Source: Lysobacter enzymogenes (lineage in GTDB: Bacteria; Pseudomonadota; Gammaproteobacteria; Xanthomonadales; Xanthomonadaceae). From it: a stretch of DNA of 64,000 nt. Positions 18,102 to 26,389 of the stretch are shown piece after piece (the first letter of the stretch is position 1; every line of letters begins with the position of its first letter). Below the pieces are notes generated by a model that saw only the letters and a list, made by a program, of their open reading frames with translations, had not been told where the DNA came from and searched no databases. The stretch is taken from the NCBI RefSeq assembly GCF_023617245.1, contig NZ_CP067396.1:5669001-5733000 (forward strand). The letters are read 5' to 3'. The translations under genes were made by a program, and so were the position numbers.

Positions 18102-19397
18102 TCACTGCGGCGGCCGCTCGCGTTCGAGCAAGGCGAAGCCGTACAACAGGCCGATCGCGACCGCGTAGAACGAGGCGACCAGCTGGTGGGCGAACATCGA
18201 CTGGGTCAGCCCGCAGGCGATGTACACCAGCACCAGCACCAGCCCGGCCAGCGCGCTGCTGCGCGCGCGCGCGACCGTCTGCGCGCGCAACAGCCGCGCG
18301 AACAGCGCCAGCGGCACCAGATAGATCGCCAGCAGCGCCAGCACCCCCGGCACGCCCATGGTCGCGGCCCATTCGAAGGCGTCGCTGTGGGCGTGGCCGA
18401 GCTTGCAGAAGCCGACCCGCGGCGCCGGCGGCGCGCATTGCGGGGTCGCCATCACCACGGTCTCGAAGCGGCCGACGCCGACGCCGGTCAGCGGATGCTC
18501 GACGAAGGTGTCGCCGGCCAGTTCCAGCAGGGTCACGCGCGCGCCGAGCGAGGACTCGTGGTCGCCGCCGCGCTTGACCCTGTCCATGTCCGAGGCCAGT
18601 TCCTGCATCCGGGTGAGCTGCGCCAGCGGCGGGATCCAGTGGCTCGCCACCACCGCCAGCGCCATCGCCGCCAACACCGCCCAGGACAGCTTGCGCGCGC
18701 GGCCGCCGCTGACGATCAGCGCCACCAGCAGCACGATCGCCAGCCCCGGCCACACCCCGCGGCTGCCGCTGAGCACCACCGCGCCCACGCCCAGCGCGCA
18801 GGCCAGCGAGGTCCACAGCAATTCGCCGGAGGGCCGGGCGAACACCGCGATCACGATCAGCGCGATCAGGGCATCGGCGAACACGATCGCGTTGGCGGTC
18901 CAGCCCAGCGCGCGCTCGGTGCCGCCGGCGACCTGGAACAACGCCAGCGCGAACGCGCCGGCCAGGCCGGCCAGCGCGCCGGCCCACAGCCAGCGCCGCG
19001 ACGGCCGCCACGCGTACACCAAGGTGGCGAAGAACGGCGCGGTCAACAGCCGCAGGCGGTTGTCGGCCTCGCGCCAGCGCACGTCGAAATGGAACTTGGA
19101 GAACAGCACCACCGCCGCGGCCAGCACCGCCATCGCCAGCAGCCAGCGCAACTCGCGGCGGGCGTCGCGCCAGCCGCGCGCGAACACCGGCGGCGCCAGG
19201 GCGAAGGCCAGCAGCGCGAACGCGGCGAACGGGCCCAGGCCCCACGACGTGGACAACAACAACGCCGGCAGCAGGAACAGCCCGACCTGCAGCAGGCGCT
19301 GCGCCAGCCGCTCGCGTGGCGCGGCGAAGCCGGGCGCGTCGCCGGCGGGCGGCGCGGCGTACGGCGCGGGAGAATGCGGGGGAGGCGTTGCGGGCAC
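18102..19397 (-). CDS. O-antigen ligase family protein (WaaL-like)
   Basis: This 431-residue polytopic membrane protein has about 11-12 hydrophobic segments and the large periplasmic loop of the Wzy/WaaL family. In that loop GVGVGRFETVVMA precedes KLGHAHSDAFEWAATMG, with the conserved His (HAHSD...) and an upstream Arg-rich LSGSRGVWPGL. O-antigen ligases join polymerised O-chain to lipid A-core on the periplasmic face. The start is GTG at 19397, 2 bases after the stop of the upstream ArnT-like gene, so the two are co-transcribed. The polymerase Wzy is a structurally similar alternative. Confidence 0.85.
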   Translation of the reverse strand: MPATPPPHSPAPYAAPPAGDAPGFAAPRERLAQRLLQVGLFLLPALLLSTSWGLGPFAAFALLAFALAPPVFARGWRDARRELRWLLAMAVLAAAVVLFSKFHFDVRWREADNRLRLLTAPFFATLVYAWRPSRRWLWAGALAGLAGAFALALFQVAGGTERALGWTANAIVFADALIALIVIAVFARPSGELLWTSLACALGVGAVVLSGSRGVWPGLAIVLLVALIVSGGRARKLSWAVLAAMALAVVASHWIPPLAQLTRMQELASDMDRVKRGGDHESSLGARVTLLELAGDTFVEHPLTGVGVGRFETVVMATPQCAPPAPRVGFCKLGHAHSDAFEWAATMGVPGVLALLAIYLVPLALFARLLRAQTVARARSSALAGLVLVLVYIACGLTQSMFAHQLVASFYAVAIGLLYGFALLERERPPQ

Positions 19398-19399
19398 GC

Positions 19400-21160
19400 T
19401 CAATCGTACTCGTGGTCGTCTTCGTTGCGCGGCAGCGGCGGCGAGGCCGGGCAGCCGGTGCGCGCGGCGTACGGCACCAGCCACCACTCGCGGCGGTTGG
19501 AACGGCCGATCATCTCGGCCTTGTCGCGGTCCACGCAATCGGGCACCGCCGGCGCCTGCACGAACAGCACGCGCGCGTCCGGCGCCCGCGCCTGCCAGGC
19601 CAGGCCGAGTTCGAGCTGCTTCTGCCAGCCCATCCGGAAACCGAAGTTGACGGTCCCGGGCTGCGACATCAGCAGGTTCTGCTCTTTCCACGCGACCAGG
19701 CCCAGCTCGACGTCGGCGCCGATGCGCTGCGCCGCGCGGGTCATCACTCCGCGCGCGGAGGACGAATCGTTGAGCACCGGGGTGATCAGCAGGCCGTAGC
19801 ACACCCATACCCCGCACAGCGTCGCCAGCATCGCCCGCACCGGCCGGCGCCGGCCCGACCACAGCAGGCAGGCCGCGCCCCAGGCGCCGATCGCGGTCAC
19901 CCCGGCGGCGAGCGCGCGGCCATGGTCGGTGAAGCCGCGCTCGGCGATCAGCTGGGCTTCGAACTTGGGATCGCCGAACCACATCGACAGACCGACCCCG
20001 AGCATCGCCGCGACCAGCGCCACGGTGAAGCCCAGCGCGAGGCGCCGCGGCCAGGCCCGGCGCAGGATCCCGGGCAGCAACGGCGCGAACATCAGGCAGG
20101 CCATCGGCAGCGCCGGCAGGATGTAGACGTCGCGCTTGCCGCTGGGGATCGAGAAGAACACGATCACCAGCGCCCACCACGCCAGCGGCAGCAGGTAGCG
20201 CGCGTCCGCCCGGCCCAGGCGCCGGCCCCAGGCGCGCAGCGCCCACGGCAGCGCCAGCATCAGCGGCAGCCACATCGAGAACATCACGCCCAGGTGGTAC
20301 CAGACCGGTTGCGGATGGTCCCAGGACTTGGCGTAGCGGCCGGCGGTCTGGCGGAACAGGATGTCGTTGAGATAGGCCTGGTAGCTCGGATCGCCGGACT
20401 GGGTCGCGACCAGCACCATCGGCGCCAGCCACAGCGACACCGCGACCACGAACGCCAGCGGCCCCAGCCAGAAGCGCGGGTTTGCGATCCCGACCCGCAC
20501 CGGCATGCGCACCCAGGCCAGCGCGCGCGCGCCGAGCCCGTCCGGCGCCAGGCGCGCCTGCAGCGGCCGCAGCAGCGCCGCCAGCGCCAGCGGCAGCAGC
20601 ATCAGCAGGGCGATCGCGCCCACGCCCTTGGTGATCACGCCGATGCCGGCGGCGAACCAGCCCAGCACCCACCAGCGCCACGCCGGCCCGGTCAGCAAGT
20701 GGCGCAGCAGGCCGTAGTTGGCGAAGGTGATCCAGAACACCACCGACGGGTCGATCTGCGCCTTCTTGGCCTGGTAGGCGAAGTGCAGCGTGGTCAGCAG
20801 CGCCCAGCCGGCGTAGTAGCCCACGCGCGGGGTCCACAGGCGCCGGCCGAGGTCGACCACGCACCACAGCGTGCCCAGCGCCGCCAGCAGCGACGGCAGC
20901 AGGAACGCCACGCGCCAATTGCCGGTGATCAGGTAGGAGACCGCTTCGGTCCACATGAACAACGGCGGCTTGTCCGAATACAGCTCGACGCCGCGGTGCG
21001 GGAACAGCCACTGCCCGGACTCGACCATCTGCTTGGCCACCAAGGCGAAGCGCGGCTCGTCGGCGGGCCAGGGATCGCGCAGGCCGAGGCCGGCTCCGAG
21101 CACCAGCCAGGCCGCGACCCAGAACAGCCACGCGTGGCGGGACAAGGGATTCTTGAACAT
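19400..21160 (-). CDS. ArnT/PMT-like glycosyltransferase, GT83-type membrane protein
   Basis: This 586-residue integral membrane protein belongs to the lipid-linked sugar transferases related to ArnT. LGLRDPWPADEPRFALVAKQ near the N-terminus is the first periplasmic loop with the catalytic Asp-Glu pair. YSDKPPLFMWTEAVSYLITG is the second loop motif. About 11-12 transmembrane helices follow, then a C-terminal soluble domain. ArnT adds 4-amino-4-deoxy-L-arabinose to lipid A; relatives add other sugars to lipopolysaccharide core. Here the neighbour is an O-antigen ligase, so surface glycan modification is the best inference. ATG at 21160 follows TATCAT by 7 bases with no ribosome site. Confidence 0.87.
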   Translation of the reverse strand: MFKNPLSRHAWLFWVAAWLVLGAGLGLRDPWPADEPRFALVAKQMVESGQWLFPHRGVELYSDKPPLFMWTEAVSYLITGNWRVAFLLPSLLAALGTLWCVVDLGRRLWTPRVGYYAGWALLTTLHFAYQAKKAQIDPSVVFWITFANYGLLRHLLTGPAWRWWVLGWFAAGIGVITKGVGAIALLMLLPLALAALLRPLQARLAPDGLGARALAWVRMPVRVGIANPRFWLGPLAFVVAVSLWLAPMVLVATQSGDPSYQAYLNDILFRQTAGRYAKSWDHPQPVWYHLGVMFSMWLPLMLALPWALRAWGRRLGRADARYLLPLAWWALVIVFFSIPSGKRDVYILPALPMACLMFAPLLPGILRRAWPRRLALGFTVALVAAMLGVGLSMWFGDPKFEAQLIAERGFTDHGRALAAGVTAIGAWGAACLLWSGRRRPVRAMLATLCGVWVCYGLLITPVLNDSSSARGVMTRAAQRIGADVELGLVAWKEQNLLMSQPGTVNFGFRMGWQKQLELGLAWQARAPDARVLFVQAPAVPDCVDRDKAEMIGRSNRREWWLVPYAARTGCPASPPLPRNEDDHEYD

Positions 21161-21167
21161 GCGGGGA

Positions 21168-21173
21168 ATGATA
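21168..21173 (-). promoter_or_regulatory. -10 element of a probable leaderless promoter
   Basis: On the minus strand TATCAT ends 7 bases before the ArnT-like ATG. Transcription would start at the initiation codon. Confidence 0.45.
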
Positions 21174-21466
21174 CGCAGCGGAAAGTGACGGGTGGAGAGG
21201 GCTTGTCGCGCAACTGCGCCGCCGCTCACTTTCGGCTCATGCCGCGTCCGGACGCGGGCCGCGGACGTCGCCGGCCGACCGCGTCGGGACGGGTCGCGGC
21301 GAGCCGGGCCCGGATGAACCAGACCCCGACCGGCCGCTTACGTCAGGACGCAGGCTCGGCGCCGCGTCCATCCGTCCCTGACGGCTCCGCGAGACCGACC
21401 CGCGATCGCGGCGACGCGATCGCGGCGCGGCGCGGCGCCGGCGGCGAACGCGGCGGCGCCCGACGG

Positions 21467-23371
21467 CTATCCGGCCCGGCGCAGCCGTGCGTAGAAGAAG
21501 CCGTCGCCGCCGTCCTCGCCGGGCAGGCGCTGGCGGCCGACCTCGCGGTCGTGGCCGAAGGCCGGGCCGAGCGGGTCGATGCGGGCGTCGTCGGTGCGGG
21601 CCAGGAACGCACGCACCTGGTCTTCGTTCTCGGCCTTGAGGATCGAGCAAGTGGCGTAGACCAGGACGCCGCCGGGCGCGAGCGTGCGCCACAGCGCGTC
21701 CAGCAGTCGCGCCTGCACGAGGCTAAGCGCGGCGATGTCGGACTCGCGTCGGTGCAGCACCACGTCGGGCTGGCGGCGGACGATGCCGGTGGCCGAGCAC
21801 GGCGCGTCGAGCAGGACCGCGTCGAACGGCGCGCCGTCCCACCACGCGTCCAGGTCGGCGGCATCGGCCGCCTGCAGCTGCGCGCGGCCGTCGTCGAAGC
21901 CGGCGCGCGCCAGGGTCGCGCGCACCCGCTGCAGGCGCGCGGCGTCGACGTCCAGCGCGGTCAGCCGCAGCGAGCCGTCGCGTTCGAGCAGGTGCGCGCT
22001 CTTGCCGCCGGGCGCGGCGCAAGCGTCGAGCACGCGCGCGCCGGGCGCCGGCGCCAGCGCATCGGCCACGCGCTGGGCGCTGGCGTCCTGCACCGAGACC
22101 GCGCCGTCGGCGAAGCCGGGCAGCGCGGCGACGGCCCGCGGTTCGTCGAGGCGCAACGCGTCGGCGAGACCGTCGGACGCGGACGCGGCGATGCCGGCCT
22201 CGGCCAGACGCTGCATGTAATTGTCGCGGGCGTTCTGGGCGCGGTTGACCCGCAGCCACATCGGCGGTTCGACCGCGCTTTGCGCGAGGATCTCGTCGTA
22301 GCGCTCGGGCCAATCCTTGCGCAGCATGCCGCGCAGCCAGCTCGGCCAATGCGAATGGCGCGGGTCGACCGCCGGCAGGCCGTCGCGCTGGGCGCGGCGC
22401 AGCAGCGCGTTGACCAGCCCGGCCTGATGCGCGCGGCCGAGCAGGCGCGCGGCCTGCACGGTGGCGTCGAGCGCGGCGTGCGCGGGCAACTGCATCGGAT
22501 CGAGCTGGGCCAGACCGGCCAGCAGCAACGCGCGCAGTTCGCTGTCGCGCGGCGGCAGCGGGCGCGGCATCCATTCGTTCAGCGCCGCCTCCATGCGCAA
22601 GGGCTGGCGCAGCACGGCGAAGCAGATCGCCTCGACCAGGGCGCGGTCGCGCGAATCGGCCAGCGCCGGCAAGGCCGTGGCCAGTTCGGCCTTGAGCGAA
22701 CGGCCGCGATGCAGCACCGCGTCGAGCGTGCGCGCGGCGATCGCGCGCACGCGCGCGCCGGGGTGGCCGTCGTCGGCGGGCAGCGGCGGCGCGGCCGGGT
22801 GTTCGGTGCGGAAACGCGCGTACGGTTCGGCGCCGGGTTCGCGGCCCCGATCGCGCGCGCCGGGCGGCCTCGGCTTATCGCCGGTGCGTGCGGCGCCATC
22901 GCGGCGACGTTCGCCGGCGCTGCGGCCGTCGCCGCGAGGCGCGGCGTCGCGCTGATCGGGCGAGCGCGCAGCGCTGCGCGGGCCGCTGCCGCGTGCGCCT
23001 GGGCTGTGGCGGTTGTCGCTGCGTGCGCCGTCGCCGCGCGCGTCGTTGCTGCGTGGGCCATCGCCACGCAGGCCGTTGCTGCGCGGGCCGGCGCCACGCG
23101 CGCCATCGCTGCGCGGATTGCGCTCGCGACCGGCGACCTCGCGCGCCGCCGCGCGTTCGCGACGCTCGCGCCGGGCCGCCGACGTGCGCTGCGGGTCCTG
23201 CTCGCCGCTACGTCCCGGCGCGGCGGCGGGCCGCTCGGGCGCCGGCGCGTAGCGCGCGGCGTCCAGCGAATCCAGCTTGCGCAGCCGTCCGGCCGTGGGG
23301 CGCGCCTCGCCGTCGAGCGGTGCGGCCGGCTTGGACGAGCCGGGCTTCGGCGGATCGCGGCGTTCGCTCAT
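21467..23371 (-). CDS. rsmB: 16S rRNA (cytosine-967-C5)-methyltransferase RsmB, long N-terminal extension
   Basis: The C-terminal 430 residues are a normal RsmB: a NusB-like RNA-binding part (VRAIAARTLDAVLHRGRSLK onward) and an S-adenosylmethionine methyltransferase domain with DACAAPGGKSAHLLE, LLDAPCSATGIVRRQPD (first catalytic Cys) and LVYATCSILKAENEDQV (second Cys). It methylates C967 of 16S rRNA. The first roughly 205 residues are unusual: they are rich in Arg, Gly, Asp and Ser, with a degenerate ten-residue repeat (for example GLRGDGPRSN) at about 88-133. They are probably disordered and may bind RNA. The gene starts one base after the fmt stop, in operon order def, fmt, rsmB. Confidence 0.93.
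   Translation of the reverse strand: MSERRDPPKPGSSKPAAPLDGEARPTAGRLRKLDSLDAARYAPAPERPAAAPGRSGEQDPQRTSAARRERRERAAAREVAGRERNPRSDGARGAGPRSNGLRGDGPRSNDARGDGARSDNRHSPGARGSGPRSAARSPDQRDAAPRGDGRSAGERRRDGAARTGDKPRPPGARDRGREPGAEPYARFRTEHPAAPPLPADDGHPGARVRAIAARTLDAVLHRGRSLKAELATALPALADSRDRALVEAICFAVLRQPLRMEAALNEWMPRPLPPRDSELRALLLAGLAQLDPMQLPAHAALDATVQAARLLGRAHQAGLVNALLRRAQRDGLPAVDPRHSHWPSWLRGMLRKDWPERYDEILAQSAVEPPMWLRVNRAQNARDNYMQRLAEAGIAASASDGLADALRLDEPRAVAALPGFADGAVSVQDASAQRVADALAPAPGARVLDACAAPGGKSAHLLERDGSLRLTALDVDAARLQRVRATLARAGFDDGRAQLQAADAADLDAWWDGAPFDAVLLDAPCSATGIVRRQPDVVLHRRESDIAALSLVQARLLDALWRTLAPGGVLVYATCSILKAENEDQVRAFLARTDDARIDPLGPAFGHDREVGRQRLPGEDGGDGFFYARLRRAG
22973..23110. repeat. Degenerate 30-bp tandem repeat inside rsmB
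   Basis: This encodes ten-residue units such as GARGAGPRSN, GLRGDGPRSN and DARGDGARSD. About four imperfect units are visible. In-frame unit changes would lengthen or shorten the disordered tail without breaking the gene. Confidence 0.6.
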
Positions 23372-23372
23372 C

Positions 23373-24296
23373 TCAGCGCACCGTCGCCAGGTCGCGGCGG
23401 CCGTTCAAATAATCTGCGGCGGTGATCGCCTTGCCGCCTTCGCGCTGCAATACGCGGATGCGCAGCGCGCCGTCGCCGCAGGCCACGTCGATGCCGTCGC
23501 GCCCGGCCAGCAGCACCGTGCCGGGCTCGGCGCCGTGCGCCAAAGGCAGCGCCACCGCGCCGTGCACGCGCACGCGCTCGCCGGCGAGCAGGGCGTCGGC
23601 CATCGGCCAGGGATTGAACGCGCGCACCTTGTTGGCCAGCTCGGTCGCGGGCCGGTTCCAGTCCAGCCGCGCCTCGGCCTTGTCGAGCTTGTGCGCGTAG
23701 GTCACGCCCTGCTCCGGCTGGGGATACGGCTGCGGCACCAAGCCCACCCGCAACAGGCCCAGGCCGTCGCGCAGCACCTGCGCGCCGATGTCGGCGAGGC
23801 GGTCGTGCAGTTGGCCGCCGGTTTCGTTCGCGCCGATTTCGGTGTCGTTGGCGAGCAGCACCGGCCCGGTGTCTAGGCCCTTTTCCATGCGCATCAGGCA
23901 CACGCCGGTCTCGTCGTCGCCGGCCTCGATCGCGCGCTGGATCGGCGCCGCGCCGCGCCAGCGCGGCAGCAGCGAGGCATGCAGGTTCCAGCACCCGTGC
24001 ACGGGAATATCGAGCACCGACTGCGGCAGGATCAGGCCGTAGGCGACCACGACCATCAGGTCCGGCTCCAGCGCGCGCAGCGCCTTGCGCGAGACCGCCT
24101 GCTTGAAGTTCTCCGGCTGCAGCACCGGGATGCCGCGCAGCAAAGCCTCGCGCTTGACCGGCGACAGCGCCATCTCGCGCCCGCGCCCGGCCGGACGGTC
24201 GGGCTGGGTGTAGACGGCCACCACTTCGTTGTACTGCGCGGCGGCGCGCAGGGCGGGAACGGCGAATTCGGGGGTGCCGGCGAAGACGATGCGCAT
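23373..24296 (-). CDS. fmt: Methionyl-tRNA formyltransferase
   Basis: This 307-residue enzyme transfers formyl from 10-formyltetrahydrofolate to initiator Met-tRNA. N-terminal MRIVFAGTPEFAVPALRA and the catalytic loop HASLLPRWRGAAPIQ (residues 106-120) are diagnostic, and ETGVCLMRMEKGLDTGPVL contains the conserved Asp. The C-terminal OB-fold is present, so length is normal. It is encoded after def and before rsmB, the standard order. About 160 bp separate it from def, and this spacer holds GGGAA-rich repeat-like sequence without a clear gene. Confidence 0.96.
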   Translation of the reverse strand: MRIVFAGTPEFAVPALRAAAQYNEVVAVYTQPDRPAGRGREMALSPVKREALLRGIPVLQPENFKQAVSRKALRALEPDLMVVVAYGLILPQSVLDIPVHGCWNLHASLLPRWRGAAPIQRAIEAGDDETGVCLMRMEKGLDTGPVLLANDTEIGANETGGQLHDRLADIGAQVLRDGLGLLRVGLVPQPYPQPEQGVTYAHKLDKAEARLDWNRPATELANKVRAFNPWPMADALLAGERVRVHGAVALPLAHGAEPGTVLLAGRDGIDVACGDGALRIRVLQREGGKAITAADYLNGRRDLATVR

Positions 24297-24457
24297 TGGG
24301 GCGGGACTGGGAACTCGGGAATGGGGAGTAGGACGGCAGCGGCCCGGAGCTTAGCGAACCGGGCCGCGCAGGCGCGCAAAAACAGAAAAGGGAACGGGGC
24401 CGAGGCTGCGCGAACGCGGACCCCGATGCCCCATTCCCTGTGTCCGGCGCCCGGCGG

Positions 24458-24970
24458 TTACGCCGACAGCCGCTTCTGCTTGGCCAGCTTCTTGCGCACC
24501 ATCTCGCGCTTGAGCGGCGAGAGGTAGTCGACGAACAGCTTGCCTTCGAGGTGATCCATCTCGTGCTGGATGCACACCGCCAGCAGGCCGTCGGCGCTGA
24601 GCTCGAACGGCTGGCCGTCGCGGCCGACCGCGCGCACGGTGATGGCGTTGGCGCGGGTCACGTCGGCGAAGATGCCGGGCACCGACAGGCAGCCTTCCTG
24701 ATAGACCTGCTCGCCGGAGCGCTCGAGGATTTCGGGATTGACGAACACCAGCGGCTGGTTTTTGTCCTCCGACACGTCGATCACCATGAAGCGCTGGTGC
24801 ACGTCGACCTGACTCGCGGCCAGGCCGATGCCCGGGCACTCGTACATGGTCTGGAACATGTCGTCGAGCAATTGCTGGAACGCGGGTTCGGTGACGCGCG
24901 CGGGATCGACCGCCGCTGCCTTCGTGCGCAGTCGCGGGTCGGGGAACTCTAAGATCGGTAACAGGGCCAT
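24458..24970 (-). CDS. def: Peptide deformylase
   Basis: This 170-residue metalloenzyme removes the N-formyl group from new proteins. All three motifs are intact: GIGLAASQ (residues 47-54), EGCLSVPG (92-99, metal-binding Cys94) and HEMDH (136-140, two metal His and the catalytic Glu). Fe(II) is the usual metal. It is first in the def-fmt-rsmB group and divergent from the LysM gene. Confidence 0.97.
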   Translation of the reverse strand: MALLPILEFPDPRLRTKAAAVDPARVTEPAFQQLLDDMFQTMYECPGIGLAASQVDVHQRFMVIDVSEDKNQPLVFVNPEILERSGEQVYQEGCLSVPGIFADVTRANAITVRAVGRDGQPFELSADGLLAVCIQHEMDHLEGKLFVDYLSPLKREMVRKKLAKQKRLSA

Positions 24971-25083
24971 AGGGCACCTAAAATGGGGGCGTGGGTCACA
25001 TACGCAAGTTTTCGTTGCATTGTACCCCCATTACAGGCCGTCCATAGCCGGTCAATGCCTGATAGTGTTGCGCGACTTCTGGG

Positions 25084-25089
25084 CTATAG
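25084..25089 (+). promoter_or_regulatory. -10 element of the LysM gene promoter
   Basis: TATAGT in the context GGGCTATAGTCC lies 44 bases upstream of the LysM start. A small GCCC-GCAAA-GGGC hairpin lies in the leader (about 25097-25109). No good -35 at the usual distance is obvious. Confidence 0.5.
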
Positions 25090-25133
25090 TCCGGGTGCCC
25101 GCAAAGGGCAAACCTGGAAGGGGAATCAGGTAG

Positions 25134-26297
25134 ATGGCCGCCATGTTTAAACCGATTCGCGCGGTTTTCGCCGCTGCGTTGCTGACTGTTGCCACGTACG
25201 CCATCGCGGCGGAACTGCGTGGCGACCACCCCTCGACCTACGTGGTCAAGCGGGGCGACACCCTGTGGGACATTTCCGCGCGCTTCCTCAAGAAGCCGTG
25301 GCTGTGGCCGGAGATCTGGCAGGCCAATCCGCAGATCAAGAATCCGCACCTCATCTATCCCGGCGACGTCATCTCGCTGGCCTACCTGGACCGCGTGGCC
25401 CAGGCCCAGGTCCAGCCGGGCCCGCGCCAGGAAGCGGCGATCACCGGCGTGCCGCTGTCGGAAATCGAACCGTTCCTGAAGAACCTGCGCGTGGTCGACA
25501 AGTTCGAGGACCTGCCCTACGTGGTCGGCCTGGAAGAAGACCGCCTGCGCGTGACCCAGGGCCAGGTGGCCTACATCAAGGGCCTGCCCGAGGCGAGCCC
25601 GGGCACCCGTTACGCCGTGGTCCGTCCGACCCAGCGCTATACCCGCCTGGACCGCGTGGCCTGCTGCGACATCATGCGCGCCGCCGACCTCGACTTCCGC
25701 GGCAAGCGCACGGTCGACTTCGAAGCGATCTGGACCGACGTGGTGGTGCCCGACAAGGGCCGCGAGCTGCTCGGCTACGAGCTGATGCAGATCTCCACCG
25801 GCACCCTGAGCCGCGGCGCCGTCAGCGGCATGCAGGCCTCGACCCTGGTGATCGACGACACCGGCCGCGAGATCCGCGTCGGCGACCGCCTGATCCCGGT
25901 CGAAGCCCAGCCCTACGACCTGCAGTTCTTCCCGCATCCGCCCAAGGCCCAGTTCGACTACGGCCGCGCGCAGGTGCTGGCGGTGGCCGACCTGATCCGG
26001 AACGGCGGCCCGCGCGACGTGATCGCGCTGTCGGTCGGCGCCCGCGACGGCATCGACAACGGCACCGTGTTCTCGACCTGGCGCGTGGGCAGCCGCGCGG
26101 TGGATCGGGTCAAGGTCGGCCCGGACCGCGACGAAACCACCGTCGGCAAGAACTCGCGCGTGCGCCTGCCGGACGAATTCGCCGGCCACGCGATGGTGTT
26201 CCGCACCTTCGACAAGGTCAGCTACGCGCTGATCATGGACGGCGTGCGCCCGACCAAGGTCGGCTTCGAGCTCAAGCATCCGGACTCGCCGTACTGA
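25134..26297 (+). CDS. LysM peptidoglycan-binding domain protein, secreted
   Basis: This 387-residue protein has a signal peptide (MAAMFKPIRAVFAAALLTVA, cleaved near AIA-AEL). One LysM domain follows (YVVKRGDTLWDISARFLKKP to HLIYPGDVISL), which binds peptidoglycan. The remaining roughly 310 residues are a conserved partner region of unknown role without recognisable catalytic residues. Such proteins commonly sit next to dprA in the Xanthomonadaceae and other gammaproteobacteria. The ATG at 25134 has AGG close upstream; a second ATG at 25143 is possible. It has its own promoter and terminator. Confidence 0.9.
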   Translation: MAAMFKPIRAVFAAALLTVATYAIAAELRGDHPSTYVVKRGDTLWDISARFLKKPWLWPEIWQANPQIKNPHLIYPGDVISLAYLDRVAQAQVQPGPRQEAAITGVPLSEIEPFLKNLRVVDKFEDLPYVVGLEEDRLRVTQGQVAYIKGLPEASPGTRYAVVRPTQRYTRLDRVACCDIMRAADLDFRGKRTVDFEAIWTDVVVPDKGRELLGYELMQISTGTLSRGAVSGMQASTLVIDDTGREIRVGDRLIPVEAQPYDLQFFPHPPKAQFDYGRAQVLAVADLIRNGGPRDVIALSVGARDGIDNGTVFSTWRVGSRAVDRVKVGPDRDETTVGKNSRVRLPDEFAGHAMVFRTFDKVSYALIMDGVRPTKVGFELKHPDSPY

Positions 26298-26342
26298 GTC
26301 CACGGTAGCGGGCCCGACGCGGGCTTTTCCTACCGATACACG

Positions 26343-26366
26343 CGACGGCGCCTGCGGGCGCCGTCG
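26343..26366 (+). terminator. Hairpin terminator after the LysM gene
   Basis: CGACGGCGCC and GGCGCCGTCG form a perfect 10-bp stem with a TGCG loop, followed by TCGTTT. A weaker GCCCG-CGGGC hairpin with TTTT (26312-26328) precedes it. Confidence 0.65.
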
Positions 26367-26378
26367 TCGTTTGCGGGC

Positions 26379-26384
26379 TAGGCT
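26379..26384 (+). promoter_or_regulatory. -10 element of a possible leaderless dprA promoter
   Basis: TAGGCT, preceded by GGC, ends 5 bases before the dprA ATG. The match to consensus is weak, but the placement repeats that of three other genes here. Confidence 0.35.
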
Positions 26385-26389
26385 GGGGC

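Noticed and set aside
19316..23425. A 1369-codon open frame on the plus strand opposite the ArnT-like gene, rsmB and neighbours
   Set aside because: Composition is Arg/Gln/His-rich with no domain, and it lies opposite well-supported genes. It is a by-product of high GC content.
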